Counted from the stretch's first letter, positions 18,066 through 27,830 are shown. The stretch is 64,000 nucleotides of DNA from Pseudomonas alkylphenolica (GCF_016009175.1 NZ_JADUCM010000007.1:124001-188000); one strand, 5' to 3'. A program made the numbers and translations. The notes: generated by a model not told the origin, from the letters alone.

Positions 18066-18168
18066 ACTTTTCGACTCCCCCGGCGACAGCACAGGTGACT
18101 TAAGCGCCTGTGCGGTTGTCTTCCAAAACCGCTGCCTATCAGCGGTTTTTTTTGGCGTGTCGAAAAGT
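18066..18168 (+). other. Nested inverted repeats forming a three-way-junction-like element
   Basis: An outer perfect 10-bp repeat, ACTTTTCGAC (18066-18075) and GTCGAAAAGT (18159-18168), encloses two further hairpins: GCACAGG/CCTGTGC (18089-18113) and the terminator at 18125-18153. The transcript could fold as a three-way junction. It lies between the small exported protein and the porin gene. It may be an elaborate terminator, a 3'-derived small RNA or a cruciform site. Confidence 0.45.
18125..18153 (+). terminator. Rho-independent terminator after the small exported protein
   Basis: AAAACCGCTG and CAGCGGTTTTTTTT form a stem with a long T run, 75 bases past the stop of the small exported protein. 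Confidence 0.85.
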
Positions 18169-18255
18169 GCCAGTCCGCTGGCCCGTTCAATCATAAAAAG
18201 ATCGTGCTTCGCACAATAAAAACTGCCCCACCTTTACAGCAAGGAGTCCACCCCG

Positions 18256-19590
18256 GTGAACACAGCTTTACGTTTCACCCCGCTATTCGTTGCATTGTCT
18301 GCAACGATCCCCTTCAACGCCCACGCCGAGGACGAAAAGGCCGAGGGATTTATCGAAGGGTCCAGCCTGAACGTGCACGCGCGCAACTATTACCTCAACC
18401 GCAATCAGCTCGACCGCGGGGTGCGTGACAACAGGGAATGGGGACAGGGCTTTCTCGGCAAGTTCGAATCGGGCTACACCCAGGGCACCGTCGGCTTCGG
18501 CCTCGACGCCCACGCCATGCTCGGCCTGAAACTCGACGGGGGTGGCGGTACCGCAGGCTCGAGCATTCTGCCGATCAACACCAAGGGTGACGGAGAGCTG
18601 GGCAAGGCGCCGGATTCGTTTTCGACCGCCGGTGCGGCCGTCAAGCTCAAGGCCTTCGACACCGAACTGAAGGCCGGTGACCTGTTCCTCACCAACCCGG
18701 TGATCGCCGGTGGCGAAACACGCATGCTGCCGCAGACGTTTCGCGGCGTCAGCCTGACCAACAACAGCATCGAGGGGCTGATGCTCGAAGGCGGCCAGGC
18801 CAGCTTCACCAAGCCATACAACCAGAGCGGCCACCGCCGCATCGACACCTTCTACGGCGCCCTCCCCGATGACCGCGAAAGCCGTCACCTGAACTGGGCC
18901 GGCATGGCCTGGAGCGGCGTGCCGAACCTGACCTCGAGCCTGTACGCCTCCGAGCTCAAGGACATCTGGAACCAGTACTACTTCGACCTCGACTACACCT
19001 ACCAGGTGAACGAGCTGGTCAGCCTCAACCCGGGCCTGCACTACTACCACACCCAGGACACCGGCCAGTCGCTGCTGGGGCACATCGACAACAACACCTA
19101 CAGCCTGCACTTCACCGTCAACGTCGGCTACAACAGCCTCACCGCGGTATACCAGCGGGTCAACGGCAACACCCCGTTCGACTACATCAACCAGGGCGAC
19201 AGCGTGTACCTGGACAACTCGCAGATGTACTCGGACTTCAACGGCCCCAACGAGCGCTCGTGGAAACTCAAGTACGCCTATGACTTCGCCGGTGTCGGCG
19301 TGCCGGGCCTGACTTCGGTGGTGTCGTACTCGAGCGGCAAGATGGACCTGACCAAGGTCGACCCCAACAGCGTCGGTTATGGCGAACACTGGTACAACGC
19401 CGAAGGCAATGACGCCCGCCACTGGGAGCGCGACTTCGACCTGCAGTACGTGTTCCAGGAAGGTAGCCTGAAAGACCTGTCGGTGCTGCTGCGCTGGGCC
19501 AGCCACCGCGGTAACCAGGACTACGCGCAAATCGACGCCGATGTCGACGAGTACCGCGTGATCGTTGACTACCCGCTGAACATCTTCTGA
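18256..19590 (+). CDS. OprD-family outer-membrane porin
   Basis: This 444-residue substrate-specific porin of the Pseudomonas OprD family admits small nutrients such as amino acids or carboxylates. A signal peptide ends at about residue 25 (FNAHA, then EDEKAEGF). Family marks are [65 protein letters not shown] and the C-terminal [16 protein letters not shown] ending in Phe. The GTG start is preceded by AAGGAG. Substrate cannot be assigned from sequence. It is monocistronic, with a hairpin downstream. Confidence 0.9.
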   Translation: MNTALRFTPLFVALSATIPFNAHAEDEKAEGFIEGSSLNVHARNYYLNRNQLDRGVRDNREWGQGFLGKFESGYTQGTVGFGLDAHAMLGLKLDGGGGTAGSSILPINTKGDGELGKAPDSFSTAGAAVKLKAFDTELKAGDLFLTNPVIAGGETRMLPQTFRGVSLTNNSIEGLMLEGGQASFTKPYNQSGHRRIDTFYGALPDDRESRHLNWAGMAWSGVPNLTSSLYASELKDIWNQYYFDLDYTYQVNELVSLNPGLHYYHTQDTGQSLLGHIDNNTYSLHFTVNVGYNSLTAVYQRVNGNTPFDYINQGDSVYLDNSQMYSDFNGPNERSWKLKYAYDFAGVGVPGLTSVVSYSSGKMDLTKVDPNSVGYGEHWYNAEGNDARHWERDFDLQYVFQEGSLKDLSVLLRWASHRGNQDYAQIDADVDEYRVIVDYPLNIF

Positions 19591-19607
19591 TCACAGCGCC
19601 CCAGGCC

Positions 19608-19629
19608 GGGCTGGCGTTCGCGCCAGCCC
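19608..19629 (+). terminator. TTCG-loop hairpin after the porin gene
   Basis: GGGCTGGCG-TTCG-CGCCAGCCC is a perfect 9-bp stem with the very stable UUCG tetraloop, 18 bases after the porin stop. A T run is lacking, so it may be a 3'-end stabiliser as much as a terminator. Confidence 0.6.
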
Positions 19630-19741
19630 TGTCCGTCGGCTGACGGCCATTAAGTTCTTGTCCGACAATCAGCTGCCCCCTAGAATACGGCCGCCACGTA
19701 ACCAGGCCGCGACTTTTGCAGAGTCATCGGCAACAGCGACC

Positions 19742-21241
19742 ATGACTTTGCCCACCCGATCCACGCGATCCGCCCTGTATAAGTCTCACCCTGAGCTGAT
19801 CCTTAACCTGGGCAGTTGCCTTGCGGTGCTCGCCATTGTTGCCATCGTCAGCTTCCTGCTGATGCGCGAGCGCACCAGCGTCGAACAAGCGGCAGCGCGT
19901 TCCGCCAGCAACATTGTGCAGCTGATCGAAAGCGACATCGTGCGCAACGTCGAACTCTACGACCACTCCCTGCAAGGGCTGATCTGGGCGATCCAGCGTC
20001 CGGAGATACAAGCTATTCCAGCTGCACTGCGCCAACCGATTCTGTTCAACCAGGCGGTTACCGCCCCCGAGCGCGGCGACATTCTCTGGCTCAATGCCCA
20101 GGGCGACATCGTCGCCGACTCCACCAGCGCCATCCCGCGCCAGGCCAACTTCGCCGACCGCGCGGACTTCCAGGCCCACCGCGACAACCCCAACCTTGGC
20201 CTGTTGATCGGCCAGCCGTTCAAGGCGCGCCTGGGTGATCTGGACTGGTGCATCAGTTTCAGCCGGCGTATTTCCGGGCCCAACGGCGAGTTCAACGGCG
20301 TGGCCGCCGGCGCTTTGCGCCGGTCGTATTTCAATGCGCTGTTCGAGCGCCTGGATATCGGCAGCGAAAGCAGCATCAACCTGATGAACACCGAAGGCGC
20401 CCTGCTGGCCCGCCAGCCCGCCGCGCCCGACGAGCCGACAATCGGCACCAACTACAGCGACCGGCCCAACTTCCAGCGCATCCGTTCACAAATCAGCGGC
20501 ACCTTTGCCGGCAACTCCGGCCGCACCGGCAAGCAGCGGCTGTTCACCTTTGCGCGGGTGGGCGAGTTACCCCTGATCGTGATCGTCGCCCGCTCGGCAG
20601 ACGAAGTGTTCGAGTCGTGGCGGCGCACTGCGCTGTTCGTCAGCGGCGCCACCAGCGTGCTGTGCATCGGCATCCTCTGGCTGACACTGTTGCTGGGCCG
20701 CGAATTGCGTCGCCGCCAGGGCGCCGAACAAAGCCTGGCCGCCCTGGCCGCCACCGACAGCCTGACGGGCCTGGCCAACCGTCGGCGCCTGGACCAGGTG
20801 CTGCGCCAGGAATGGGCGCGCACGCAACGCTCGGCCAGCCCGATGGCGGTGCTGATGATCGATGTGGATCACTTCAAGGCGTTCAACGAACGCCACGGCC
20901 ACGCCGGCGGCGATGAAGCCCTGCGCCAGGTGGCGGCGGCGATTGAATGCAGTATCCGCCGCCCGGCAGACCTGGCGGCGCGCTACGGCGGTGAGGAGTT
21001 TCTGGTGGTGTTGCCGGAGACTGACCGTCACGGCGCGCAACTGCTGGCCGAGCGTATTCGCCGCAATGTCGAGGCGCTGCCGCCGTTCGGCGGCGACACA
21101 CAACCGGTCACCGTGAGTATCGGCATCGGCTGCCACACGCCAGGCGCCCAGCACGATCTGGCGACCTTGCTGGGCAACGCGGACGAAGCGCTCTACAGTG
21201 CCAAGCGCAATGGCCGCAACCGGGTGGAAACGGCGGCTTAA
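19742..21241 (+). CDS. Membrane diguanylate cyclase with periplasmic Cache sensor
   Basis: This 499-residue protein makes c-di-GMP. TM1 lies at about 20-40 (CLAVLAIVAIVSFLLM). A double-Cache-like periplasmic sensor of about 270 residues follows (GDILWLNAQGDIVADSTS, FADRADFQAHRDNPNLGLLIG), then TM2 (FVSGATSVLCIGILWLTLLL) and a GGDEF domain from about 335. The active site is RYGGEEF, an intact GG(E)EF, so catalysis is expected. No RxxD inhibitory site was confirmed. The ATG at 19742 is preferred because the membrane segment follows at the usual distance; a TTG-started extension from 19658 is unlikely. Its stop overlaps the convergent PA2169-type gene by four bases. Confidence 0.87.
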   Translation: MTLPTRSTRSALYKSHPELILNLGSCLAVLAIVAIVSFLLMRERTSVEQAAARSASNIVQLIESDIVRNVELYDHSLQGLIWAIQRPEIQAIPAALRQPILFNQAVTAPERGDILWLNAQGDIVADSTSAIPRQANFADRADFQAHRDNPNLGLLIGQPFKARLGDLDWCISFSRRISGPNGEFNGVAAGALRRSYFNALFERLDIGSESSINLMNTEGALLARQPAAPDEPTIGTNYSDRPNFQRIRSQISGTFAGNSGRTGKQRLFTFARVGELPLIVIVARSADEVFESWRRTALFVSGATSVLCIGILWLTLLLGRELRRRQGAEQSLAALAATDSLTGLANRRRLDQVLRQEWARTQRSASPMAVLMIDVDHFKAFNERHGHAGGDEALRQVAAAIECSIRRPADLAARYGGEEFLVVLPETDRHGAQLLAERIRRNVEALPPFGGDTQPVTVSIGIGCHTPGAQHDLATLLGNADEALYSAKRNGRNRVETAA

Positions 21242-21714
21242 GCCTGAGCCCGGGCCTGGTTGCGCAGGGCTTTGACCTGGTCGTGATTGCGTTGCACGCC
21301 ATGGTACTGACGCTCTACCAGGGCAATGACCTCGGTGCCCGGCGCCATGCTCAGCTTGGCGAGTTTCTCCAGCGCATCCTTGTAGGCTTTCAGGGCGTGG
21401 TCCTCACCGCGCTCGACTTCATTGAGCACGGCCACCTCATCCTTGCCGGTGAGCATCGACTTGAGGTTGACCCAGCCACGGTGCAGGTCGCCGCTGACGC
21501 TGGTCGAGGTTTCCGGGTCGCCGCCCAGGGCACGCACCTGATGCTGCAGTTCGGAAACTGCAGTGCTGCACTCGCCGGTGCGCTGCATGAAGTAGGTTTT
21601 CAGCCCAGGATTCTTCACGTCTTCAGCGGCGGTTTTGAAACCTTTCTCGCCGTCTTTGCTGAATTCGATCAGGTCGTTGAGTACCGAGATTACGTCTTTG
21701 TTGGGATTGCTCAT
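21238..21714 (-). CDS. PA2169-family four-helix-bundle protein (DUF2383)
   Basis: This 158-residue protein of the DUF2383/PA2169 family is predicted to be a ferritin-like four-helix bundle: VISVLNDLIEFSKDGEKGFKT, TYFMQRTGECSTAVSELQHQV, DEVAVLNEVERGEDHALKAY and EVIALVERQYHGVQRNHDQV. Conserved Glu and His positions resemble ferritin-like carboxylates. The function is unknown; relatives are often stress-induced. The ATG at 21714 has AAGGAG upstream, better than an upstream in-frame ATG at 21732. Confidence 0.82.
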   Translation of the reverse strand: MSNPNKDVISVLNDLIEFSKDGEKGFKTAAEDVKNPGLKTYFMQRTGECSTAVSELQHQVRALGGDPETSTSVSGDLHRGWVNLKSMLTGKDEVAVLNEVERGEDHALKAYKDALEKLAKLSMAPGTEVIALVERQYHGVQRNHDQVKALRNQARAQA

Positions 21715-21920
21715 GACACGTCTCCTTTGCATGAATAAAAAACCATGCAGTACTACCGAGCAGTGTTCGTGCCAGCCCTCAAACCAAAAATATAGTTATG
21801 TTTTTCAAAGGCTTAAGAAATATTGAACGATCAGGTTTACCGTGTTCTGCATGAACTGTCCTTTGGCCTTCATGCAGTTTGCATGTATGTTCATGCCTTT
21901 CCCGCCCAGATCCACGCCTC

Positions 21921-22151
21921 ATGAATCCGGAACTGCTTGTACTGCTGGTGACCCGCGAAATGCCCTTCGGCAAATACCAGGGCCGGCTGATTGCCGACCT
22001 GCCCGGCCACTACCTGGCCTGGTTCGCCCGCCAGGGCTTCCCCAAGGGCGAGCTCGGCGGCCTGCTGGCGCTGATGCACGAGATCGACCACAACGGCCTC
22101 GGTGAACTGCTGGTGCCCCTGCGCAAGAAGCACCCGCGACGCCACCCCTGA
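21921..22151 (+). CDS. DUF3820 family protein
   Basis: This 76-residue protein has the family signature MPFGKYQGRLIADLPGHYLAWF followed by FPKGELGGLLALMHEIDHNGL and a basic tail (RKKHPRRHP). DUF3820 proteins are short and soluble; some are described as quorum-regulated virulence-associated, but the activity is unknown. The start follows the family alignment; an upstream GTG would add an unrelated Cys/Pro-rich stretch. It is convergent with fruA and the two stops abut. Confidence 0.8.
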   Translation: MNPELLVLLVTREMPFGKYQGRLIADLPGHYLAWFARQGFPKGELGGLLALMHEIDHNGLGELLVPLRKKHPRRHP

Positions 22152-23897
22152 TCAGGCCTTGACCGGCTGCACCGCCAGCTCCACCGCTTCGCTGCGTTTG
22201 AGCACGGCGTAGACCACGGCGGTCAGCAGGCTGCCGGCAACGATCGCCAGCAGGTACAGCGCGGCATGGTTGATGGCATTGGGGATGAGCATGACGAACA
22301 GCCCGCCATGCGGCGCCATCAGCTTGCAGCCGAAATACATCGACAGCGCGCCGGTCAAGGCGCCACCGGCGATGCTTGCCGGAATCACCCGTAGCGGGTC
22401 TTTGGCAGCAAACGGAATCGCCCCCTCCGAGATGAAGCACAGCCCCAGCACGAACGCCGCCTTGCCGGCCTCGCGCTCGCTCTGGGCGAACTTGCGCCGG
22501 GCGATGAAGCTGGCGATGCCCAGGCCAATCGGCGGCACCATACCGGCGGCCATGGTCGCCGCCATCGGCGCGTAGCTCTGCGACGCCAGCAGGCCCACCG
22601 AGAACGCATAAGCGGCTTTGTTGATCGGCCCGCCGAGGTCGACGCACATCATCCCGCCGAGCAACACACCGAGCAGAATGGCATTCGTGGTGCCCATGCT
22701 GTCGAGAAAGTGCGTGAGCCCTTCGAGCATCCCGGCCACCGGTTTGCCGACCACGTAAATCATCACCAGGCCGGTGAACAGACTGGCGAACAGCGGAATG
22801 ATCAGGATCGGCTTGAGAGCATCCAGGCTGCTGGGCAGGCGCACCCAGCGACTGATGGCCTTGGCGCTGTAACCGGCGAGAAAACCCGCGACGATACCGC
22901 CGATAAAGCCCGCGCCCAGGGTACTGGCAAGCAGGCCGCCGATCATCCCCGGCGCCAACCCCGGACGGTCGGCAATCGAGTAGGCGATATAGCCCGCCAG
23001 TAACGGCACCATCAGCTTGAAGGCCGCCTCACCGCCAATCTGCATCAACGCTGCCGGCAAGGTGCCGGGCTCTTTGAATGCTTCGATGCCGAAGACAAAC
23101 GACAAGGCAATCATCAGGCCGCCGGCCACCACCATTGGCAGCATGAACGACACCCCGGTGAGCAGGTGCTTGTACACCCCGGTCTTCTCGCCAGAGGCGC
23201 TGGCGCTGGCACTGGCCCCTGCCGCTTGCCCGCTGGCTTCCTCGCGCCCTTCGGCCAGCGCCTTGTTCAGGGTGGCCTGGGCCTGTTTGAGGGCGACACC
23301 GGTGCCGCAGCGATAAATGCGCTTGCCGGCAAAACGCGCGGTCGGCACTTCAATGTCGGCGGCCAGCAACACCACATCGGCCTCGGCAATCGCCGCAGGC
23401 GGCAACGGATTACGCGCGCCCACCGAGCCCTGGGTCTCTACCGTCAGCTGGTAGCCCAGCTGCTGCGCGGCCTGTTGCAACGCTTCGGCGGCCATGAAGG
23501 TATGCGCCACACCGGTCGGGCAGGCGGTGATGGCGACGATCTTCGCGCCTTGCCCGGCAGGTACTGCCGACGTTTGCGCAACAGGCTCATATACCGTCGC
23601 CTGCTCGGCGGCCTGGCGCAGAAAGTGCTGGGCATCGGCCAGCGCCTGCGCCGGGGTGCACTGCAGCAGACGCTTGCCGGCGAACCGGCGCAGGTCCAGC
23701 GGGCCGGTGTTGACCACCAGCACCCAGTCGGCGGCGGCAATCACCGCCTCCGACAACTGCCCTTGCGGCTGCTGCGGGTCATGAATCTCGACACTGGTGC
23801 TCCAGCCGAGGCGCTGGGCAGCGGCTGCCAGCAAACGTGCACTGAGCACGCTGGACACCTGGCCATTCGGGCAGGCGGTGACGATGGCAATGTTCAT
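22152..23897 (-). CDS. fruA: PTS fructose transporter EIIB'BC (FruA)
   Basis: This 581-residue inner-membrane permease imports fructose as fructose 1-phosphate. Two tandem EIIB domains precede EIIC. The first (about 1-100) has IVTACPNGQVSS and the second (about 120-225) has ITACPTGVAHTFMAAEAL with the phosphocysteine. EIIC (about 245-575) has about ten membrane segments and the family motifs GVSFMLPMVVAGG and DLGGPINKAAYAF. The first EIIB retains a CPxG cysteine rather than being plainly degenerate. Its start overlaps fruK by four bases. It is the last gene of fruBKA. Confidence 0.96.
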   Translation of the reverse strand: MNIAIVTACPNGQVSSVLSARLLAAAAQRLGWSTSVEIHDPQQPQGQLSEAVIAAADWVLVVNTGPLDLRRFAGKRLLQCTPAQALADAQHFLRQAAEQATVYEPVAQTSAVPAGQGAKIVAITACPTGVAHTFMAAEALQQAAQQLGYQLTVETQGSVGARNPLPPAAIAEADVVLLAADIEVPTARFAGKRIYRCGTGVALKQAQATLNKALAEGREEASGQAAGASASASASGEKTGVYKHLLTGVSFMLPMVVAGGLMIALSFVFGIEAFKEPGTLPAALMQIGGEAAFKLMVPLLAGYIAYSIADRPGLAPGMIGGLLASTLGAGFIGGIVAGFLAGYSAKAISRWVRLPSSLDALKPILIIPLFASLFTGLVMIYVVGKPVAGMLEGLTHFLDSMGTTNAILLGVLLGGMMCVDLGGPINKAAYAFSVGLLASQSYAPMAATMAAGMVPPIGLGIASFIARRKFAQSEREAGKAAFVLGLCFISEGAIPFAAKDPLRVIPASIAGGALTGALSMYFGCKLMAPHGGLFVMLIPNAINHAALYLLAIVAGSLLTAVVYAVLKRSEAVELAVQPVKA

Positions 23898-24844
23898 CTG
23901 CGACCCTCTTGTTGTTCTTCGCCCACGCGCACGTCGTGCTGCAGTTGCGCCAGCTGCGCGCGGTCGTTGATGCCAAAGCCGATCTGGGTCACCGCTTGCG
24001 CGGCAATCGCGGTGGCCAGGCGCAAGGTCTGCGCCGGGGCATCGCCGTTGAGCAGGCCATGCACCATGCCCGCCAGCAACGAGTCACCCGCCCCTACCGT
24101 GCTGGCAACCTTGACCTTGGGCGGTACGGCTGACAGCGCACCATTGCGGCTGAACCAGTTGACCCCGTGCTCGCCCTGGGACACCACCACGTGCTCGACG
24201 CCTTGCACGATCAGCGCCTGGGCGGCGGTCTGTTGCTCGGCAAAACCGTGCACCACCTTGCCCAGCACATCACCCAGCTCGTCGGTGTTCGGCTTGACCA
24301 GCCAGGGCGCGCTGGCGAGCCCCGCACGCAAGGCTTCACCGCTGCTGTCGAGGGCCACTTTCAGCCCCATGGCCTTGAGCGTTGCCAGCAACTGCTGCAG
24401 CCAGCTCGCAGTGATTCCCCGCGGCAAACTACCCGCCACCACTACGGCCTCATGACCGGGCGCCAGTTGCTCAAGGCGCGCCAGCAGTTGCTCACAGGCC
24501 GCGGCATCCACCTGCGGGCCCGGCCCATTGATGTCGGTGACACGGCCATCGGCCTCGACCAGCTTGATGTTGCAGCGGGTTTCGCCCGGCACGCGGATAA
24601 AGCCATCGGTAAAGCCACGCTGGGCGATCAGACGTTCGAACGGTTGCAGGTTGTCTGCACCCAGAAAGCCCGCGACCGTGACGCTGTGCCCCAGATCAGC
24701 CAGCACCTGGGCGACATTCAGGCCCTTGCCCGCCGCATGGCTGTGCTGGGCCTGACTACGGTTGACCTGGCCACTGTGCAGGGCGTCGAGGCTGACGGTG
24801 AGGTCGAGCGCCGGGTTTAGGGTAAGGGTGAGGATCTTGGCCAT
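23894..24844 (-). CDS. fruK: 1-phosphofructokinase
   Basis: This 316-residue PfkB-family sugar kinase converts fructose 1-phosphate to fructose 1,6-bisphosphate. It begins ILTLTLNPALDLTVSLDAL. The N-terminal GKGLNVAQVLADLG motif binds sugar, and the C-terminal STVGAGDSLLAGMVHGLL carries the catalytic Asp and anion hole. It lies between fruB and fruA, abutting fruB and overlapping fruA by four bases. In Pseudomonas this step feeds PTS-imported fructose into central metabolism. Confidence 0.96.
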   Translation of the reverse strand: MAKILTLTLNPALDLTVSLDALHSGQVNRSQAQHSHAAGKGLNVAQVLADLGHSVTVAGFLGADNLQPFERLIAQRGFTDGFIRVPGETRCNIKLVEADGRVTDINGPGPQVDAAACEQLLARLEQLAPGHEAVVVAGSLPRGITASWLQQLLATLKAMGLKVALDSSGEALRAGLASAPWLVKPNTDELGDVLGKVVHGFAEQQTAAQALIVQGVEHVVVSQGEHGVNWFSRNGALSAVPPKVKVASTVGAGDSLLAGMVHGLLNGDAPAQTLRLATAIAAQAVTQIGFGINDRAQLAQLQHDVRVGEEQQEGRR

Positions 24845-27703
24845 TCAGTTGTTCTCCACCAGCGCCCGTACGGCGCTGGCACTGCCCTGCAGCAAGGCTT
24901 GCTGGGCAAGCTGCCGGGCGTGTTCAAAATTCAGTTCGCGCACCTGCGCTTTCACTTCGGCAATGCTGCGCGCCGCTACGCTCAGCTCATCGACGCCCAG
25001 CCCCAGCAACACCGCCACCGCTTGCGGGTCGGCGGCCAGCTCGCCGCACACGCCCACCCACTTGCCATGGGCATGGGCGGCGCGCACCGTCATGTCGATC
25101 AGTTGCAGCACCGCCGGGTGCAGGCCGTCGGCCTGGGCCGACAGGCTCGGGTGGCCACGGTCGATGGCCAGGGTGTACTGGGTAAGGTCGTTGGTGCCGA
25201 CGCTGAAGAAGTCCACTTCACGCGCCAGCACCGGCGCCAGCAAGGCCGCCGAGGGCACCTCGATCATGATCCCCAGCTGCAGGTCGCTGACGTGGATCTC
25301 CTCACGCAAGCGCTCGACCATTGCCCGCGCCTGCTGCCACTCCTCCAGCTGGCCGACCATGGGAAACATGATCCGCAGCGGACGGTCGTCGGCTGCGCGC
25401 AACAACGCCCGCAGCTGGCTCTCCATCACCTGCGGGCGCTGCAGGGTCAGGCGAATGCCGCGCACCCCGAGGAACGGGTTTTCTTCCTGTGCAATCGGCC
25501 AGTACGGCAGCGGCTTGTCGCCGCCGACATCGAGGGTACGCACCACCAAAGGCCGACCATCAAGGCCATCGAGCACACGGCGGTACTCGGCCTCTTGCGC
25601 GGCTTCGTCCGGAGCTTGCGGATGGGCCATGAACATCAGCTCGGTACGCAACAGCCCGACCCCTTCGGCGCCGTGATCGACCACTGCTTCGATGCCCTTG
25701 CTCTCGCCGATGTTGGCGAACACTTCAATCGCATGGCCATCGAGGGTTACCGCAGGTTCCAGGCGATGCGCCCGGGCCTGCTGCAGGCGTTGTTCGCGGC
25801 GCTCGCGCTCGGCCAGTGCCCGCTGCCGCGCGGCGGCCGGTGGCGCCACCTGCAAACGACCGCGCTGGCCATCCAGCAACAGCGGCGTGCCCGGTGCGAT
25901 CAACAACACTGCATCGCCCGCACCGACCACTGCCGGAATGCCCAGCGCACGGGCGACAATGGCGCTGTGCGCGGTGGCACCGCCACGGGCCGTGAGGATG
26001 CCGGCAACCCGTGCCGGGTCCAGGCGTGCCACATCCGACGGGCCCACCTCTTCCATCACCAGCACATAGGGCTGCTCCGGGGCCGGCACATCAGCCTCGC
26101 CACACAGCTGCGCCAGCACCCGGCGGCCAATGTCACGCAAATCGGCCGCACGCTCGGCGAGCAGTGCATCCTGCAGCGCCTCTTGCTGGCGCGCGGCGTT
26201 GTCGATCACCGCCATCCACGCCGCCGGTGCGCTTTCGCCCTGGCGCAAGCGCTGATCCACCTCATCGCCCAGGTCCGGGTCGGCGAGCATTTCCTGATGG
26301 GTGACGAAAATTTCGCCAATAGCCTTGGCCTGGCTGCGCTGGATCAGCGCTTCGATTTCACCGTTGACCGTGGCCAGTGCCTGCTGCAGGCGCTGGCGTT
26401 CAACGGGCAGCGACTCGCCACGCAACGGGTAGTCAAACTCACGCAGCACCTGCACCTGCGCCGGGCCACTGGCGATGCCCGGTGCCGCTGCCACGCCCTG
26501 AATTACCGCGCCCGCCTCCGGAGCCACCAACTCAGGCTCCGGCAGCAATTGCACGGTGGTTTCAACGCTGGCGGCCAGCGGCTCGACTTCTTCGCCCAAG
26601 CCGGCTTCGATGGCCGCCAGCAAAGCCGGCAGCGCATCGGCGGCCACACTCGGCTCGGCAATGATTTCCAGTACCTGCCCGCGCCGGGCCCCGAGGCTCA
26701 GCAGCTTGCTCAGGCTTTTCGCCGACACCGCCGGTTGGCCGCTGTCGACCAGACGCACACGGATGTCACCGTCAAACGCCTTGGCCAACTGCGCCAGCGC
26801 CTGGGCCGGGCGGGCATGCAGGCCATGGGCGTTGGCCAGGCCGATACGGGCACTGGGCCAGTCGCTGGGCAACTCGCCACCGAGCACCTCAAGCACCGCA
26901 CGGCTGCTGGTGGCCCGGCACAGCTCCTGGCCGCGGCCCTCGATCAACAGTGTGCACAGGCGCTCAAGCAGGGCCTGATGGGCAGCGCCCAAACTGGCCA
27001 GGCAAAACACGCCGTGCAAGGGTTGATCGCGATAGCGCAGCGGTTGCTGCGCGGTGACAAACGCAAGGCCTGGCCGGCGCACCGCCTGTTCGCTGTGCAG
27101 CCACCACAAGCCTTCGCCCAGCGGCAGCGGCTCGACCTGTTGCAGCACGCCGGCAAAGCCCGCACCGACACAATCGGCACGGTGCAACAGGCGCGCGGCG
27201 CGCCACACCAGCTCGTCAAAATCTTCGGCCGGCACGCCCAGACCGATCATCTGTGCATCCAGCGCCAGTTCCTGCGGTGCACCCTGCAGCAGTTTCAACA
27301 AGGCCTCGGCAGAACTCGCCCGGCGCAACGCTTCAGCCAGGTCGGTTTCGCCCAGGGCGCGGGTCAGCAGTTGCAGCAGGCGCAGGTGTTCGTCGGAACG
27401 GGCGGCAATACCGATGGCCAGGTACACCCGCTGGCCATCGCCCCAGTCGACCCCGTCGGGGAACTGCAACAGGCGCACGCCGGTGGTATACACCAGCTCA
27501 CGGGTATCCGGGGTACCATGGGGAATCGCAATACCCTGGCCGAGAAAGGTCGAACCCTGCGCCTCACGCGCTTGCAGGCCGGCCAGGTAGCCCTCGGCAA
27601 CCAGGCCGTCGCGGACCAGGTGCTCGGCCAGAAGCTGCAGCGCCGCCGACTTATCCACAGCCGACTGGCCCATGGATATCTGCTCTACAGTGAGCTCGAG
27701 CAT
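24845..27703 (-). CDS. fruB: PTS fructose multiphosphoryl transfer protein EIIA-HPr-EI (FruB)
   Basis: This 952-residue cytoplasmic fusion carries the whole phosphoryl relay from PEP to FruA. EIIA-Fru spans about 1-145 (active His in GIAIPHGTPDTRE). The HPr domain lies near 285-370 (His in ANAHGLHARPAQALAQLAK; SAKSLSKLLSLG). EI occupies about 400-952: phospho-His in LTARGGATAHSAIVARALGI, RTELMFM, and the C-terminal PEP site DFFSVGTNDLTQYTLAIDRG. It is the first gene of fruBKA. A perfect FruR/Cra operator lies 116 bases upstream. Confidence 0.97.
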   Translation of the reverse strand: MLELTVEQISMGQSAVDKSAALQLLAEHLVRDGLVAEGYLAGLQAREAQGSTFLGQGIAIPHGTPDTRELVYTTGVRLLQFPDGVDWGDGQRVYLAIGIAARSDEHLRLLQLLTRALGETDLAEALRRASSAEALLKLLQGAPQELALDAQMIGLGVPAEDFDELVWRAARLLHRADCVGAGFAGVLQQVEPLPLGEGLWWLHSEQAVRRPGLAFVTAQQPLRYRDQPLHGVFCLASLGAAHQALLERLCTLLIEGRGQELCRATSSRAVLEVLGGELPSDWPSARIGLANAHGLHARPAQALAQLAKAFDGDIRVRLVDSGQPAVSAKSLSKLLSLGARRGQVLEIIAEPSVAADALPALLAAIEAGLGEEVEPLAASVETTVQLLPEPELVAPEAGAVIQGVAAAPGIASGPAQVQVLREFDYPLRGESLPVERQRLQQALATVNGEIEALIQRSQAKAIGEIFVTHQEMLADPDLGDEVDQRLRQGESAPAAWMAVIDNAARQQEALQDALLAERAADLRDIGRRVLAQLCGEADVPAPEQPYVLVMEEVGPSDVARLDPARVAGILTARGGATAHSAIVARALGIPAVVGAGDAVLLIAPGTPLLLDGQRGRLQVAPPAAARQRALAERERREQRLQQARAHRLEPAVTLDGHAIEVFANIGESKGIEAVVDHGAEGVGLLRTELMFMAHPQAPDEAAQEAEYRRVLDGLDGRPLVVRTLDVGGDKPLPYWPIAQEENPFLGVRGIRLTLQRPQVMESQLRALLRAADDRPLRIMFPMVGQLEEWQQARAMVERLREEIHVSDLQLGIMIEVPSAALLAPVLAREVDFFSVGTNDLTQYTLAIDRGHPSLSAQADGLHPAVLQLIDMTVRAAHAHGKWVGVCGELAADPQAVAVLLGLGVDELSVAARSIAEVKAQVRELNFEHARQLAQQALLQGSASAVRALVENN

Positions 27704-27818
27704 GACCTTCTCCTTTGCAGCACCAAGAGGGTGCTGAGGTATTGTTGTGAATTTTTAAGCATAGGGCCAGTTGCGCAGGGCCCACCGCAGGCGTTGGTTC
27801 GGCAGAAAAATCGCCTGC

Positions 27819-27830
27819 TGAAACGTTTAA
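27819..27830. promoter_or_regulatory. FruR/Cra operator between fruB and fruR
   Basis: TGAAACGTTTAA is the exact reverse complement of TTAAACGTTTCA, the operator reported for P. putida Cra/FruR. It sits in the divergent fruB-fruR gap. FruR is expected to repress from here and be released by fructose 1-phosphate. Confidence 0.88.
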
